DNA of 39,588 nt from Deltaproteobacteria bacterium (GTDB lineage: Bacteria > Myxococcota > UBA727 > VGSZ01): positions 1 to 39,588 of the forward strand of contig JADZDP010000160.1 of the NCBI GenBank assembly GCA_020850995.1, written 5' to 3'. A model generated the notes under the pieces. It worked only from the letters and a program-made list of their open reading frames with translations, searched no databases and was not told the origin of the DNA. Positions 24,073-31,605 of the stretch are shown piece after piece. Position numbers and translations under genes: made by a program. Numbering within the stretch: position 1 is the first letter of the stretch; each line of letters begins with the position of its first letter.

Positions 24073-24864
24073 ATGACCAGCGCCCGCAAACCCGAGGACC
24101 CACCCGCCGCCGACGAAGGGGTGCGCAAGGCGCGCGCGGTGCTCGAGGCCGCCAAGGCGCGCACCCGCAGCGCGGGCGACGCGCGCGCGCGCGACCGGGC
24201 GCGCGACCAGCAGCTCGTCGACGCGGCCCGCGGGGGCGACGGCCGCGCCTTCCGCGCGCTGGTCGAGGCGCACCAGGCGCGCCTGTTCGCCGTTGCTTTC
24301 GGCATGCTGCGCGACCGCGATGACGCCATGGACGCGGTGCAAGACGCCTTCATCAAGGCGCACAAGAAGCTCGCCGAGTTCGAGGGCAACGCCGCGTTCT
24401 CGACGTGGCTGTACCGCATCTGCGTCAACCTGTGCATCGACCGCAAGCGCGCCGACGCCCGGCGGCGCAAGGTCGACCTCGACGATGCGCTGGCCACCCA
24501 CAAGCCAGAGGACGCGCTCTATGGCGAGTCCGAGATTGGCGGCCGGCTCTCCGGCGAGAACCCGCTGCGCACCCTGTCCGACAAGCAGCTCGGCGCCGAG
24601 ATCGGGCGGGCGATGGGCGAGCTGAGCGAGGACCACCGCGCCATCCTGCTCTTGCGCGAGGTAGAGGGGATGTCCTACGAGGAGATCGCGGAAGCCCTTG
24701 AAATTCCACGCGGAACTGTGATGAGCCGGCTCTTTCACGCGCGCCGCAACCTGCAACGCCTGCTGCGACCCTACCTGGGTGTCGCCGAGGGCGCATCGCC
24801 CTTCGGCCCGGGCGATCCGGACGCGGGCGACCCTGAACAAAGCGCCCCCAAGGGCCGTCCCTAG
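24073..24864 (+). CDS. ECF-type RNA polymerase sigma factor
   Basis: A 263-residue sigma-70 family protein of RpoE type. Region 2 spans about residues 60-125 (AMDAVQDAFIKAHKKL, then FSTWLYRICVNLCIDRKR, which contacts the -10). Region 4 spans about 185-240 (LSEDHRAILLLREVEGMSYEEIAEALEIPRGTVMSRL, a helix-turn-helix for the -35). The 50-residue charged N-terminal extension is longer than usual. The ATG at 24073 is chosen; an in-frame ATG at 24037 would add twelve residues. The next gene is a predicted membrane anti-sigma factor, 26 bases downstream, so the pair likely controls an envelope response and probably its own transcription. Confidence 0.93.
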   Translation: MTSARKPEDPPAADEGVRKARAVLEAAKARTRSAGDARARDRARDQQLVDAARGGDGRAFRALVEAHQARLFAVAFGMLRDRDDAMDAVQDAFIKAHKKLAEFEGNAAFSTWLYRICVNLCIDRKRADARRRKVDLDDALATHKPEDALYGESEIGGRLSGENPLRTLSDKQLGAEIGRAMGELSEDHRAILLLREVEGMSYEEIAEALEIPRGTVMSRLFHARRNLQRLLRPYLGVAEGASPFGPGDPDAGDPEQSAPKGRP

Positions 24865-24890
24865 AAAGCACGACACGAGGATCGCAGTCC

Positions 24891-25997
24891 ATGAGCGAAA
24901 CCAGCCACCCCGACCGCGACGCGCTGCTGATGCAAATCAGCGCGTACCTCGACGGGGAGCTGTCGAGCGAGGACGAGGCCCGCGTGGTTGACGCGCTGGG
25001 CCGCGACCCCGAGCTCTTGGCCGCCTTCGAGGCCATGGCGGCGGCGCGCGTGCCCGCCGCCTCGCTCGACGGTGAGCGCGCCGACGACCTCAGCGCCGCC
25101 GTGCTGGCGGCCACCGAGGGCTCGGTGCCGGCCACCGCGGGTGGCGCTGCGCACCTGGCGAGCCAAGCCATCGACGGCGAGCTCGAGGAGGCCAAGGCGC
25201 GGCGCCTGGACCTGCTCTTGGTGGAGCGCCCGGTGTTGGCGGGCGAGGTGCTCGGGCTCGCCGCTGCCAGCGAGGCCGTGCGGGTCGCGGCGCGCGCCGT
25301 GGGCGAGCTGCCCGCCAACGCCCGGGAGCTCGCCGCCTGCACCGAGCGCGTCGTGGCCGCGGTGGCCGCGCGGGAGCGCATGGGTGCGCTCGCCTCCGCG
25401 GGCCTCGACGGCCAGCTCGTCGAGCACGAGGCAGCCGAGCTGGCAGCGGGCCTGCCGGGCGCCGCCGACCTCGTGCTCGAGATGTGCGCCGCGCGCCAGG
25501 TGGGCGAGGCGCTCGCGGCCGCGAGCCAGAGCGCGGCCTTCGTGGCGGCCGCGCGTCGGGCTGGCGAGGCCGCGTTGCACGTCATCGCCGCCGACGAGGC
25601 GCGCGCCGCGGTTGCACAGCGTGCCCCGGCGCAGCCGGCCGCGCGGCCCGGGCTCATGGCGCGCCTGCGCGGCGCCTTCGGCGGCCTGAGCGCGCCCTTG
25701 GCCTTCGCGGCCACCGCCGCCACGCTCTTCTTCGTGCTGCGCGAGCCCGGCTCGGCCAGCAGCGACCTGGCAGCCCGCGAGACCGCCAAGCGAGCGCTGT
25801 TCGACGCGCTCGCGCCGCAGGTCATGGCCGATGCCCTCGACGTGGCCAGCGCGGGGCGTGAGCTGCCGCTCTTGGCCGACAACGGCGCCGACGTCGAGGC
25901 CATCGACGCCACCGGCACCACCATGGTGTTCTCCACCACGCAATCGAACATCACCGTAATTTGGGTCGCCGAGAGCGACGACACCCAGGGGACCTGA
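24891..25997 (+). CDS. Predicted membrane anti-sigma factor with three repeated N-terminal modules
   Basis: The position after the sigma factor, the cytoplasmic N-terminal module (ISAYLDGELSSEDEARVVDA, residues 16-58) and a single membrane segment at about 268-284 (APLAFAATAATLFFVLR) mark it as an anti-sigma factor. The ISAYLDGEL unit recurs twice in diverged form: from residue 90 (ASQAIDGEL) and from residue 168 (ASAGLDGQL). Each unit is about 45 residues of helix-rich sequence. None has the HxxxCxxC zinc motif of classic ZAS domains. The C-terminal 85 residues lie outside the membrane and end in TMVFSTTQSNITVIWVAE, which looks like a sensor strand. It could sequester one or several sigma factors. 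Confidence 0.8.
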   Translation: MSETSHPDRDALLMQISAYLDGELSSEDEARVVDALGRDPELLAAFEAMAAARVPAASLDGERADDLSAAVLAATEGSVPATAGGAAHLASQAIDGELEEAKARRLDLLLVERPVLAGEVLGLAAASEAVRVAARAVGELPANARELAACTERVVAAVAARERMGALASAGLDGQLVEHEAAELAAGLPGAADLVLEMCAARQVGEALAAASQSAAFVAAARRAGEAALHVIAADEARAAVAQRAPAQPAARPGLMARLRGAFGGLSAPLAFAATAATLFFVLREPGSASSDLAARETAKRALFDALAPQVMADALDVASAGRELPLLADNGADVEAIDATGTTMVFSTTQSNITVIWVAESDDTQGT

Positions 25998-26002
25998 GCA
26001 CC

Positions 26003-26473
26003 GTGCGCGCCGCCCTCCTCCTCCTCTTCGCCCTGCCCCTGCTCACCGCGCTGCCCGTGGCGGCGGCGCCGTCTTCCGACCGCTTCCTCGTCGAGCTGCG
26101 CGTCATCGAGGGCAGCGGCAGCGGCGGCGGCGAGCAGCAGGTGGTCGACCCGAAGCTCACGCGCTTCGCCAAGGACCTGCGCGCCTTGCCGTTCAAGGAG
26201 CTCAAGCTCGTCGACAGCCAGACCACGGCCATCCGCGAGGGTGAGCGCGTCAGCCTGGAGATCCCGGGGCTCACCAAGGCAGGCAAGAAGCGCTTCCTGC
26301 AGGTGGCGGCGCACGGGCGGCAGGCGGGCGGCAAGCTACGCTTCCAGCTCACCATCGACGCCCTCAAGTTCGACACCCTGGTGGCGGTGCCCGATGGCGG
26401 CACCATCTTCGTGGCGGCGCCCAAGAGCGGCGGCCCGGCGCTCTTGTTCGCCTTCACGGCCAAGACCCGCTGA
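26003..26473 (+). CDS. Small secreted protein of the sigma-factor operon (156 aa)
   Basis: A GTG start five bases after the anti-sigma stop gives a signal peptide (RAALLLLFALPLLTALPVAAA). The mature part of about 130 residues is beta-rich and basic (RFLVELRVIEG near the start, GKLRFQLTIDALKFDTLVAVPDGGTIFVAA near the end), with one Ser/Gly linker. It is probably periplasmic. I recognise no family. Location suggests a partner of the sigma/anti-sigma pair, for example as a sensor ligand. Alternative reading: an earlier start inside the anti-sigma gene would remove the clear signal peptide. Confidence 0.7.
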   Translation: MRAALLLLFALPLLTALPVAAAPSSDRFLVELRVIEGSGSGGGEQQVVDPKLTRFAKDLRALPFKELKLVDSQTTAIREGERVSLEIPGLTKAGKKRFLQVAAHGRQAGGKLRFQLTIDALKFDTLVAVPDGGTIFVAAPKSGGPALLFAFTAKTR

Positions 26474-26492
26474 GTGCTTTGAATTCGAACGT

Positions 26493-26532
26493 TTGATGCG
26501 TCTTTGATGCCTCAATGAGGCGTAGTTATGTG
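26493..26532 (+). promoter_or_regulatory. Candidate promoter with internal palindrome, AT-richer spacer before the STN gene
   Basis: TTGATG occurs twice in register (26493-26498 and 26504-26509) in the direct repeat TTTGATGC, 11 bases apart. The second copy is followed after 17 bases by TATGTG. CCTCA-A-TGAGG (26510-26520) is a perfect inverted repeat just after the -35 candidate. This stretch is AT-richer than its surroundings. No transcript evidence is available. Confidence 0.4.
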
Positions 26533-26562
26533 TTCGTGATAGGCTGGCGCGCAGGAGGTCCC

Positions 26563-27090
26563 ATGCGCTTGCTCCTCATCGCGGCCGTGCTCGTTCTTGC
26601 GTGGGCCAAGCCCGCCGACGCGTGCGCGCCGCGTTGCACGGGCAAGAAGATCACGGTCGATCTGCAGCACGCCGAGATCGGCAACGTGCTGCGCCTGTTG
26701 GCCGACGTCAGCGGCCACAACTTCGTCTACGGCGACGAGGTGAAGGGCAAGGTCACGCTCAAGCTGCGCGAGGTGCCCTGGGACCAGGCGCTCGACGTGG
26801 TGCTCAAGACCAAGGGCCTCGGCATGAAGAAGGACGGCAACGTCATCCGCGTGGCCGCGCTCGACGTCCTGCGCGCCGAGGAGATGGCCGCGCTGGACCT
26901 GGCCGCGCAGCGCGAGCTCAAAGGGCCGCTCACCACCCGCGTCATCCCGGTCAACTACGCACCAGCCAAGGAGCTGGCGGCGCACCTCAAGCTGCTCCTG
27001 TCGCCGCGCGGCACCGTCTCCGTCGACGAGCGCACCAACACCATCATCGTGCGCGACGTCAGAGGCTCGCCGGCGCTGAGCGCGCAGTAG
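26563..27090 (+). CDS. Stand-alone secretin N-domain (STN) protein, 175 aa
   Basis: AGGAGG eight bases before the ATG at 26563 fixes the start. A signal peptide (LLLIAAVLVLAWAKPADA) is followed by an STN domain at about residues 28-100 (KITVDLQHAEIGNVLRLLADV, then VPWDQALDVVLKTKGLGM, the pattern of the PilQ/TonB short N-terminal domain) and a secretin N-type region at about 120-172 (VIPVNYAPAKELAAHLK). The beta-barrel secretin domain is absent, so it cannot form a pore alone. It may bind a secretin or TonB-type partner. The reading frame continues beyond its TAG stop into four VDEER-type codon repeats (27100-27159). Confidence 0.85.
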   Translation: MRLLLIAAVLVLAWAKPADACAPRCTGKKITVDLQHAEIGNVLRLLADVSGHNFVYGDEVKGKVTLKLREVPWDQALDVVLKTKGLGMKKDGNVIRVAALDVLRAEEMAALDLAAQRELKGPLTTRVIPVNYAPAKELAAHLKLLLSPRGTVSVDERTNTIIVRDVRGSPALSAQ

Positions 27091-27099
27091 CGCGCTGGC

Positions 27100-27159
27100 G
27101 TCGACGAGGAGCGGGTCGACGAGGAGCGGGTCGACAAGGAGCGGGTCGACGAGGAGCGG
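27100..27159 (+). repeat. Four tandem 15-base repeats (VDEER in frame)
   Basis: Four consecutive units of GTCGACGAGGAGCGG, the third with GTCGACAAG. They lie nine bases after the TAG stop of the STN gene and in the same frame, encoding VDEER-VDEER-VDKER-VDEER followed by RRR and a stop at 27169-27171. Each unit also contains GAGGAG or AAGGAG. Confidence 0.95.
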
Positions 27160-27168
27160 CGCCGGCGT

Positions 27169-27174
27169 TAGCGT
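27169..27174 (+). promoter_or_regulatory. Candidate -10 box of a leaderless transcript (queE)
   Basis: TAGCGT (TANNNT) ends six bases before the queE ATG at 27181. No nearby Shine-Dalgarno sequence is correctly spaced. Confidence 0.35.
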
Positions 27175-27180
27175 GCCGCC

Positions 27181-27894
27181 ATGCTCTCGAAGGACGCACG
27201 CGCAGAGCCCACCGACGAGCGCCTGGCCCCGCTCAAGCGCAAGCGCGATCCCGCGGCCCTGCTCATCAACGAGGTGTTCACCTCGATCCAAGGGGAGAGC
27301 AGCTTCGCCGGGCTGCCGTGCACCTTCGTGCGCACCACCGGCTGCCACTTGCGCTGCGCCTATTGCGACACGGCGCATGCGTTTCACGAGGGCACCGAGC
27401 GCACCATCGGGTCCCTGCTCGACGAGGTGAGCGCGCGCGGCCTGCCGCTCGTCGAGGTCACCGGCGGCGAGCCCTTGCTGCAGCCGAGCGTGCACGCGCT
27501 CTTGCGCGGCCTGTGCGATGCCGGGCGCACGGTGCTGCTCGAGACCTCGGGCGCCGTGTCCACGGCCGGCGTCGACGAGCGCGTGCACGTCATCCTCGAC
27601 GTCAAGACGCCCGGCTCCGGCGAGGCCGCGCGCAACCACCACGACAACCTGGCGCGCCTGGTGCCCGGGCGCGACGAGGTGAAGCTGGTCTTGTGCGACG
27701 AGGTTGACTACCGCTTCGCGCGCGCGCTCATCGATGCGCGGCGCGTCCCGCCTGGCGTCGCCGTGCTCTTGTCGGCCGCGCAGCCGCTGCTGTCGCCCGC
27801 CATGCTCGCCGAATGGATGGTGCGCGACCGTGTGGACGCTCGATTCCAGCTCCAGCTCCACAAGGTGCTGTGGGGCGAGCGCCGCGGCGTGTGA
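27181..27894 (+). CDS. queE: 7-carboxy-7-deazaguanine synthase (radical SAM)
   Basis: QueE converts 6-carboxytetrahydropterin to 7-carboxy-7-deazaguanine in queuosine/7-deazaguanine biosynthesis, using a [4Fe-4S] cluster and SAM. The cluster motif CHLRCAYC gives Cys55, Cys59 and Cys62 (CX3CX2C). LLINEVFTSIQGESSFAGLP and EVTGGEPLLQ (the GGE SAM motif) are characteristic. The length of 237 residues fits. QueC, QueD and FolE are not in the window. The first 25 residues are a basic extension. Confidence 0.95.
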   Translation: MLSKDARAEPTDERLAPLKRKRDPAALLINEVFTSIQGESSFAGLPCTFVRTTGCHLRCAYCDTAHAFHEGTERTIGSLLDEVSARGLPLVEVTGGEPLLQPSVHALLRGLCDAGRTVLLETSGAVSTAGVDERVHVILDVKTPGSGEAARNHHDNLARLVPGRDEVKLVLCDEVDYRFARALIDARRVPPGVAVLLSAAQPLLSPAMLAEWMVRDRVDARFQLQLHKVLWGERRGV

Positions 27895-27967
27895 CGCGAG
27901 CTGCAGGTGGCGCGCCTCCCAACGGCGCGGGCGTTGCGCGGTGACGACGACCGTGGGATCGGGCGCC

Positions 27968-28684
27968 ATGCCCATCGTCAACCGCCTCCTCGACGCCTTC
28001 TTCCGCACGCTCGACGCCGTCGACATGGCGCGAGAGCGCCTGGACCGCGCGCTCGGGCGCGCGCCGCAGCCGGAGCAGTGGGCCACCGAGTGGTCGCCCA
28101 CGCAGCCGGCCGCACCCACGGCGCCCGTGGCGCGCCGTCCTGCGACCGTCGTGCCCCTGCGCGAGGTAGCGCCCACCGACAAGGCGAAGGCCGAGGCGCC
28201 ACGCGACAAGAGCGCGTCGAAGAAGATCCGCAGCGCTGGCCGCGCCACGTCCGCGCCGAAGAAGGCCAAGCCCGCGAAGGCGGTGGGTACCAAGCGCGCC
28301 TCGCGCAAGGGCAGCGTCGACCGCAAAGGCGCCGACTTTGATTCGCCGCGCGCGCGCGCCATCGCCGAGCGCTTGGCCGCCGCCGGCGTGGGCGTGCTCA
28401 GCGCCGAGGCGACCCACGACGGCAAGAAGGTGCTCGCGCGCGTCTTGTGGGCGCTGTGGGCCGCGGAGCGGGCGGGCAGCGAGCTCGGCATCACTGCGGC
28501 AGACGCCAGCGCGCTCTTGTCGCTCGCCGCCGGCCTCGAGGTGTTCGCCACCAACATCGCGCGCGCGTGCCGCGACGAGAGCGTGCTCATCGCCGAGAGC
28601 AGCCCCGACGGGCGCAGCAAGCGCTACACGCTGACCGACGCGGGGCGCGCGGCCGCAGGCAAGCTCGAGCTGCGAACGGCGTGA
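27968..28684 (+). CDS. Unknown basic protein with Lys-rich linker and winged-helix-like C-domain (238 aa)
   Basis: No family is recognised. Residues 1-40 look helical (MPIVNRLLDAFFRTLDAVDM). A Pro/Ala-rich stretch and a Lys/Ala/Arg-rich linker (about residues 70-118, SAPKKAKPAKAVGTKRASRK), resembling the histone-H1-like tails elsewhere in this window, follow. Residues about 120-235 form a compact helical domain ending in SSPDGRSKRYTLTDAGRAAA, which looks like the wing and last helix of a winged helix-turn-helix. DNA binding is therefore plausible. The ATG at 27968 is chosen; a GTG 27 bases earlier in the same frame is possible. Confidence 0.7.
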   Translation: MPIVNRLLDAFFRTLDAVDMARERLDRALGRAPQPEQWATEWSPTQPAAPTAPVARRPATVVPLREVAPTDKAKAEAPRDKSASKKIRSAGRATSAPKKAKPAKAVGTKRASRKGSVDRKGADFDSPRARAIAERLAAAGVGVLSAEATHDGKKVLARVLWALWAAERAGSELGITAADASALLSLAAGLEVFATNIARACRDESVLIAESSPDGRSKRYTLTDAGRAAAGKLELRTA

Positions 28685-28710
28685 ACGCGCATCGGTGGCC
28701 GGGCTTCTGC

Positions 28711-28716
28711 TAGGCT
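28711..28716 (+). promoter_or_regulatory. Candidate -10 box upstream of the PilZ gene
   Basis: TAGGCT (TANNNT) ends 31 bases before the GTG at 28748 and seven bases before an alternative TTG at 28724. It would allow either a short leader with GGGGGAG as ribosome binding site, or a leaderless TTG start. Confidence 0.35.
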
Positions 28717-28747
28717 TCACCCGTTGGCCCTGCTGTCCGGGGGAGCC

Positions 28748-29086
28748 GTGCAGGAACGTAGCCCGCGTTTTCAGGTGAAGCTGCAGATCGTCTACGACGA
28801 TGGCAACGCGTTCATGTCGGGGCCCGTCGTCGACATCAGTGAGACCGGCGTGTTCATCGAGACCGTCATGCCGCTCGAGCCGGGCACCGCGGTGCGCCTG
28901 ACGCCGCTCTTGCCGGAAGAGACCGGCCTGTTCGAGATCCACGGCGAGGTCGTGCGCAAGAACGACTACGACCTCGACAACTTCTTCGATCGTACGCCCG
29001 GCATGGGCATCCGCTTCACGCGCATCAGCGACGACGCGCTAGCCCAGCTCAAGAAGATGTTCGAGCGGGCCAAAAAACAGGCATGA
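28748..29086 (+). CDS. PilZ domain protein
   Basis: A single PilZ domain of 112 residues, of the short type frequent in Myxococcota. The conserved DxSxxG motif is intact (DISETG, about residues 32-37), followed by GVFIETVMPLEPGTAVRL and the barrel strand FEIHGEVVRKN. The N-terminal arginine motif reads ERSPRF, so the usual RxxxR is not exact and c-di-GMP binding is uncertain. The GTG at 28748 has GGGGGAG just upstream; a TTG at 28724 would add eight residues. It converges on the neighbouring gene with a 21-base gap. Confidence 0.88.
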   Translation: MQERSPRFQVKLQIVYDDGNAFMSGPVVDISETGVFIETVMPLEPGTAVRLTPLLPEETGLFEIHGEVVRKNDYDLDNFFDRTPGMGIRFTRISDDALAQLKKMFERAKKQA

Positions 29087-29107
29087 GCTGAGCCCGTTCG
29101 CGCTCGG

Positions 29108-30709
29108 TCACTGCTGTGCGACGTCCCACTTCGGCCTCGTCCACGAGCGACGAAACACCTGCACCGGCTCGAAGGTGGCGCGGCGCTCGCGCTCGTGTCC
29201 GTCGAGGAACCACGCAAAGCCGAGCTGCTGCCGCTTGGTGCCGAGCTCGTCGTCGAACAGGCGCACCATGGTGTTGGGGCCGAGCGTCATGCGCCCCACC
29301 ACCTTCTCGAGCGGCAGGGTGAGCCCGCGGCAATCGTCGCGCGGCTCGTAGGCTTTGTAGACCAGCTCGGAGCACACCAGCGTGGCGTCGGTGTAGAAGT
29401 CGAAGTCGAAGTCGTAGGGTCGCCCCGCATAGAGGAACGCACGTGCGACGGCGCGCGCCTTGTCGAGCTTGCCGAGCTCGGGGCGCATGGCGGCGACGTA
29501 ATCGGAGGTGCCGACGGAGTGCTCGGCGCTGGTGAACACCACGCCCTCCGACATGGCTTCGATGAGCCGCATCGTGTGCCCCTCGGCGTCGGGGCTCGTG
29601 TAGTTGGCCCAGGCGAGGGGGAACTTGTCCTCGAGGTAGCGCGGCAGCGAGCCGGCGAAGTGGCGTTCGACCTCGGGGTCGGCGAAGTAGGCCGCAAGCT
29701 CGTCGGCGGAGCCGAGCCAGAGCGCAGCGTGGGGCCAAAAGCCCGGCAGGCCGACGTTCGAGACGTACCAGTTGCGCCGCTCCACCAAGACGTCGCCCGG
29801 TTGCGAGAGCTTGCTCGCCTCGTCCACCTGGGCCGGCGCGATCAGGTACTCGTGGAGGCGCTTGACCTTGGTGTCGCCCATGACCTCGGCGACCTCGGTT
29901 TGCACGGGGAACCAGACGGCGTGCGCCGTGTCCTTGCCGATGTCGAAGCTGTTGCCGCCGAAGAGCTTGATGCTCTTGCCCGCCAGGTTCTCCTTGACCG
30001 TCTGGTAGCGATCCTCGAGGCGCGCGAGCACGAAGCCCCAGCGCGGGGTGTCGGTGCGCGCGAGCTCGTCGAGCTTGCCGCCGAGCACCTTCATCCACTG
30101 GTGCGCGGCCAGCGCCGTGGCCGCGTCTTCCACGTGCACGACGTTCCACTTCAAGCGCCCGTACGCGCCGGGGACGATGCCGAAGCCCGGGCTGCCCTCG
30201 TCGAACAGCTTCTCGAACTGCGGCTTGTTGATGGTGCGGTCGATCAGCGCCAGTCCGAGCGCGAGCTTCTCGGTGTAGGCGGCGAAGTAGAGCGCGAAGT
30301 GACGCGCGTGGCGGGCGCGGTCGCTCAGCACGCTCATCTGCAGGAAGTCGAGATGGAAGCGCGCCATCTGATCGAGCGCGATGGTGTGGTCGAGCACCGC
30401 CTCGAAGAGCTCGAGCGCCTGCCGGCGTTCGTCGGCGCTCAGGCCACGATCGGCGGGACGATCGAAGAGGGCGCTGGCCTCGCTGAGGCGCCCTTGCAGG
30501 CGGATGGTCTGGCCCACGATGCGCTTGAACCGCAGCGCGTCGCGATCGGCGTGCAGGTCGCGCAGCTCCGGCGCCAGCTCGGCCAAGCCTACCCGGCGGC
30601 CGTCGGCGGCGTGCACCTTGGTGTCCTCGCGCAGCACGAGGAGCAGCGCGAGCCCGGCGACGGCCAGGGCGATGATGGCGAGCAGGATCCGAGGGAAGCT
30701 GAGCCGCAC
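29108..30709 (-). CDS. Membrane-anchored permuted NlpC/P60 (YiiX/YebB-like) protein
   Basis: An N-terminal anchor (ILLAIIALAVAGLALLLVL, about residues 6-24) precedes a helical region of about 240 residues of unknown type. The domain at about 300-500 has the marks of the circularly permuted NlpC/P60-like fold: GDVLVERRNWYVSN, the catalytic-type His327 in FWPHAALWLG, and Cys446 in VCSELVYKAYE. Known relatives act as amide hydrolases or acyltransferases on lipids or cell-wall peptides; the substrate here is unknown. The GTG at 30709 has no clear ribosome binding site. It is divergent from the esterase gene, 53 bases away. Confidence 0.75.
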   Translation of the reverse strand: MRLSFPRILLAIIALAVAGLALLLVLREDTKVHAADGRRVGLAELAPELRDLHADRDALRFKRIVGQTIRLQGRLSEASALFDRPADRGLSADERRQALELFEAVLDHTIALDQMARFHLDFLQMSVLSDRARHARHFALYFAAYTEKLALGLALIDRTINKPQFEKLFDEGSPGFGIVPGAYGRLKWNVVHVEDAATALAAHQWMKVLGGKLDELARTDTPRWGFVLARLEDRYQTVKENLAGKSIKLFGGNSFDIGKDTAHAVWFPVQTEVAEVMGDTKVKRLHEYLIAPAQVDEASKLSQPGDVLVERRNWYVSNVGLPGFWPHAALWLGSADELAAYFADPEVERHFAGSLPRYLEDKFPLAWANYTSPDAEGHTMRLIEAMSEGVVFTSAEHSVGTSDYVAAMRPELGKLDKARAVARAFLYAGRPYDFDFDFYTDATLVCSELVYKAYEPRDDCRGLTLPLEKVVGRMTLGPNTMVRLFDDELGTKRQQLGFAWFLDGHERERRATFEPVQVFRRSWTRPKWDVAQQ

Positions 30710-30762
30710 GCGGGGAGGATCGCCGGGGTCACCCCTGCGCGCAAGCGTGGTACAGCGCGCCG

Positions 30763-31563
30763 GTGACGACGGACCAACGCGACCTGCCCGCACCCACGCG
30801 CGCGCCCTTCGCCGTGGCCGCGCAGGGCGCGCGACGCGCGGCGGCGCTGTGCATTCACGGCTTCACGGGCACGCCCTTCGAGGTGCGGCCCCTGGCCGAC
30901 GCGCTCGCGCCTCTGGGTGTGTCGTCGGTGGGGCTGCTGCTCCCGGGGCACGGCACCGAGCCCGCCGAGCTGGCGCGCACGCGCTGGCAAGACTGGCAGC
31001 AGGCGGCCCTGGCTGCCTGGGATGCCCTGCCGAGCGACGTGCCGCGCCTCATCGTCGGCTGCTCCATGGGCGCGCTGCTGGCGCTGCGGATCGCCGTCTT
31101 GCGCCACGACGTCGCCGCCGCGGTGTTGTTGGCGCCTGCGCTCTGCCTGTTCCGCGACGGCGAGCTCGCGGCGCGGGCGTCGAGCGCCGGGCTGTGGCGC
31201 CTCAAGCCCTACGCAACCAAGGAGCAGGCCGGCGGCGACATCGCGGATCCGGCCGCGCGCGCCGCCAACCTGACCTACCCGGTGATCCCGCTGCGCGCCC
31301 TGGCCGAGCTCGCGGCGCTGCAGCGCCTGGTGCGCGCGCAGCTCGCGCACGTCGCGACGCCGCTGTGTGTGTTCCATGGAGCACAGGACCACACCATTCC
31401 GCCGGCCGCCTCCGACGAGATCGTGGCTGGCGTTCGCTCACCAACCGTGGAGTATCACCGCTTGCGCGACAGCTTCCACGTCATCGGCGTCGACGTCGAC
31501 CGCGCGCGCATCGCGGCGATGACGACCGCCTTTGTCGCGCGCACGCTGGGCTGGAACGGGTGA
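30763..31563 (+). CDS. Alpha/beta hydrolase (carboxylesterase/monoacylglycerol lipase type)
   Basis: A 266-residue serine hydrolase with a complete catalytic triad: Ser101 in GCSMGA, Asp209 in HGAQDHTIPP, and His239 in DSFHVIG. CIHGFTGTPFEVRPLA carries the HGFTGTP oxyanion element typical of carboxylesterase Est30 and monoacylglycerol lipases. No signal peptide is present, so it is cytoplasmic. The start is a GTG with no Shine-Dalgarno. TACAGC six bases upstream could be a -10 of a leaderless transcript. Confidence 0.92.
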   Translation: MTTDQRDLPAPTRAPFAVAAQGARRAAALCIHGFTGTPFEVRPLADALAPLGVSSVGLLLPGHGTEPAELARTRWQDWQQAALAAWDALPSDVPRLIVGCSMGALLALRIAVLRHDVAAAVLLAPALCLFRDGELAARASSAGLWRLKPYATKEQAGGDIADPAARAANLTYPVIPLRALAELAALQRLVRAQLAHVATPLCVFHGAQDHTIPPAASDEIVAGVRSPTVEYHRLRDSFHVIGVDVDRARIAAMTTAFVARTLGWNG

Positions 31564-31593
31564 CTCCTCCTCGTCAGCGGCGACGTGGCGCGC

Positions 31594-31599
31594 TAGGTA
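31594..31599 (+). promoter_or_regulatory. Candidate -10 box of a leaderless transcript (rpe)
   Basis: TAGGTA ends six bases before the rpe ATG at 31606. It departs from TANNNT at the last base. No ribosome binding site is visible. Confidence 0.25.
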
Positions 31600-31605
31600 C
31601 GACCC

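Noticed and set aside
27100..27159. Tandem 15-mers as a CRISPR or a set of ribosome binding sites
   Set aside because: There are no spacers, and the last AGGAG-like element is more than 20 bases from the queE ATG.
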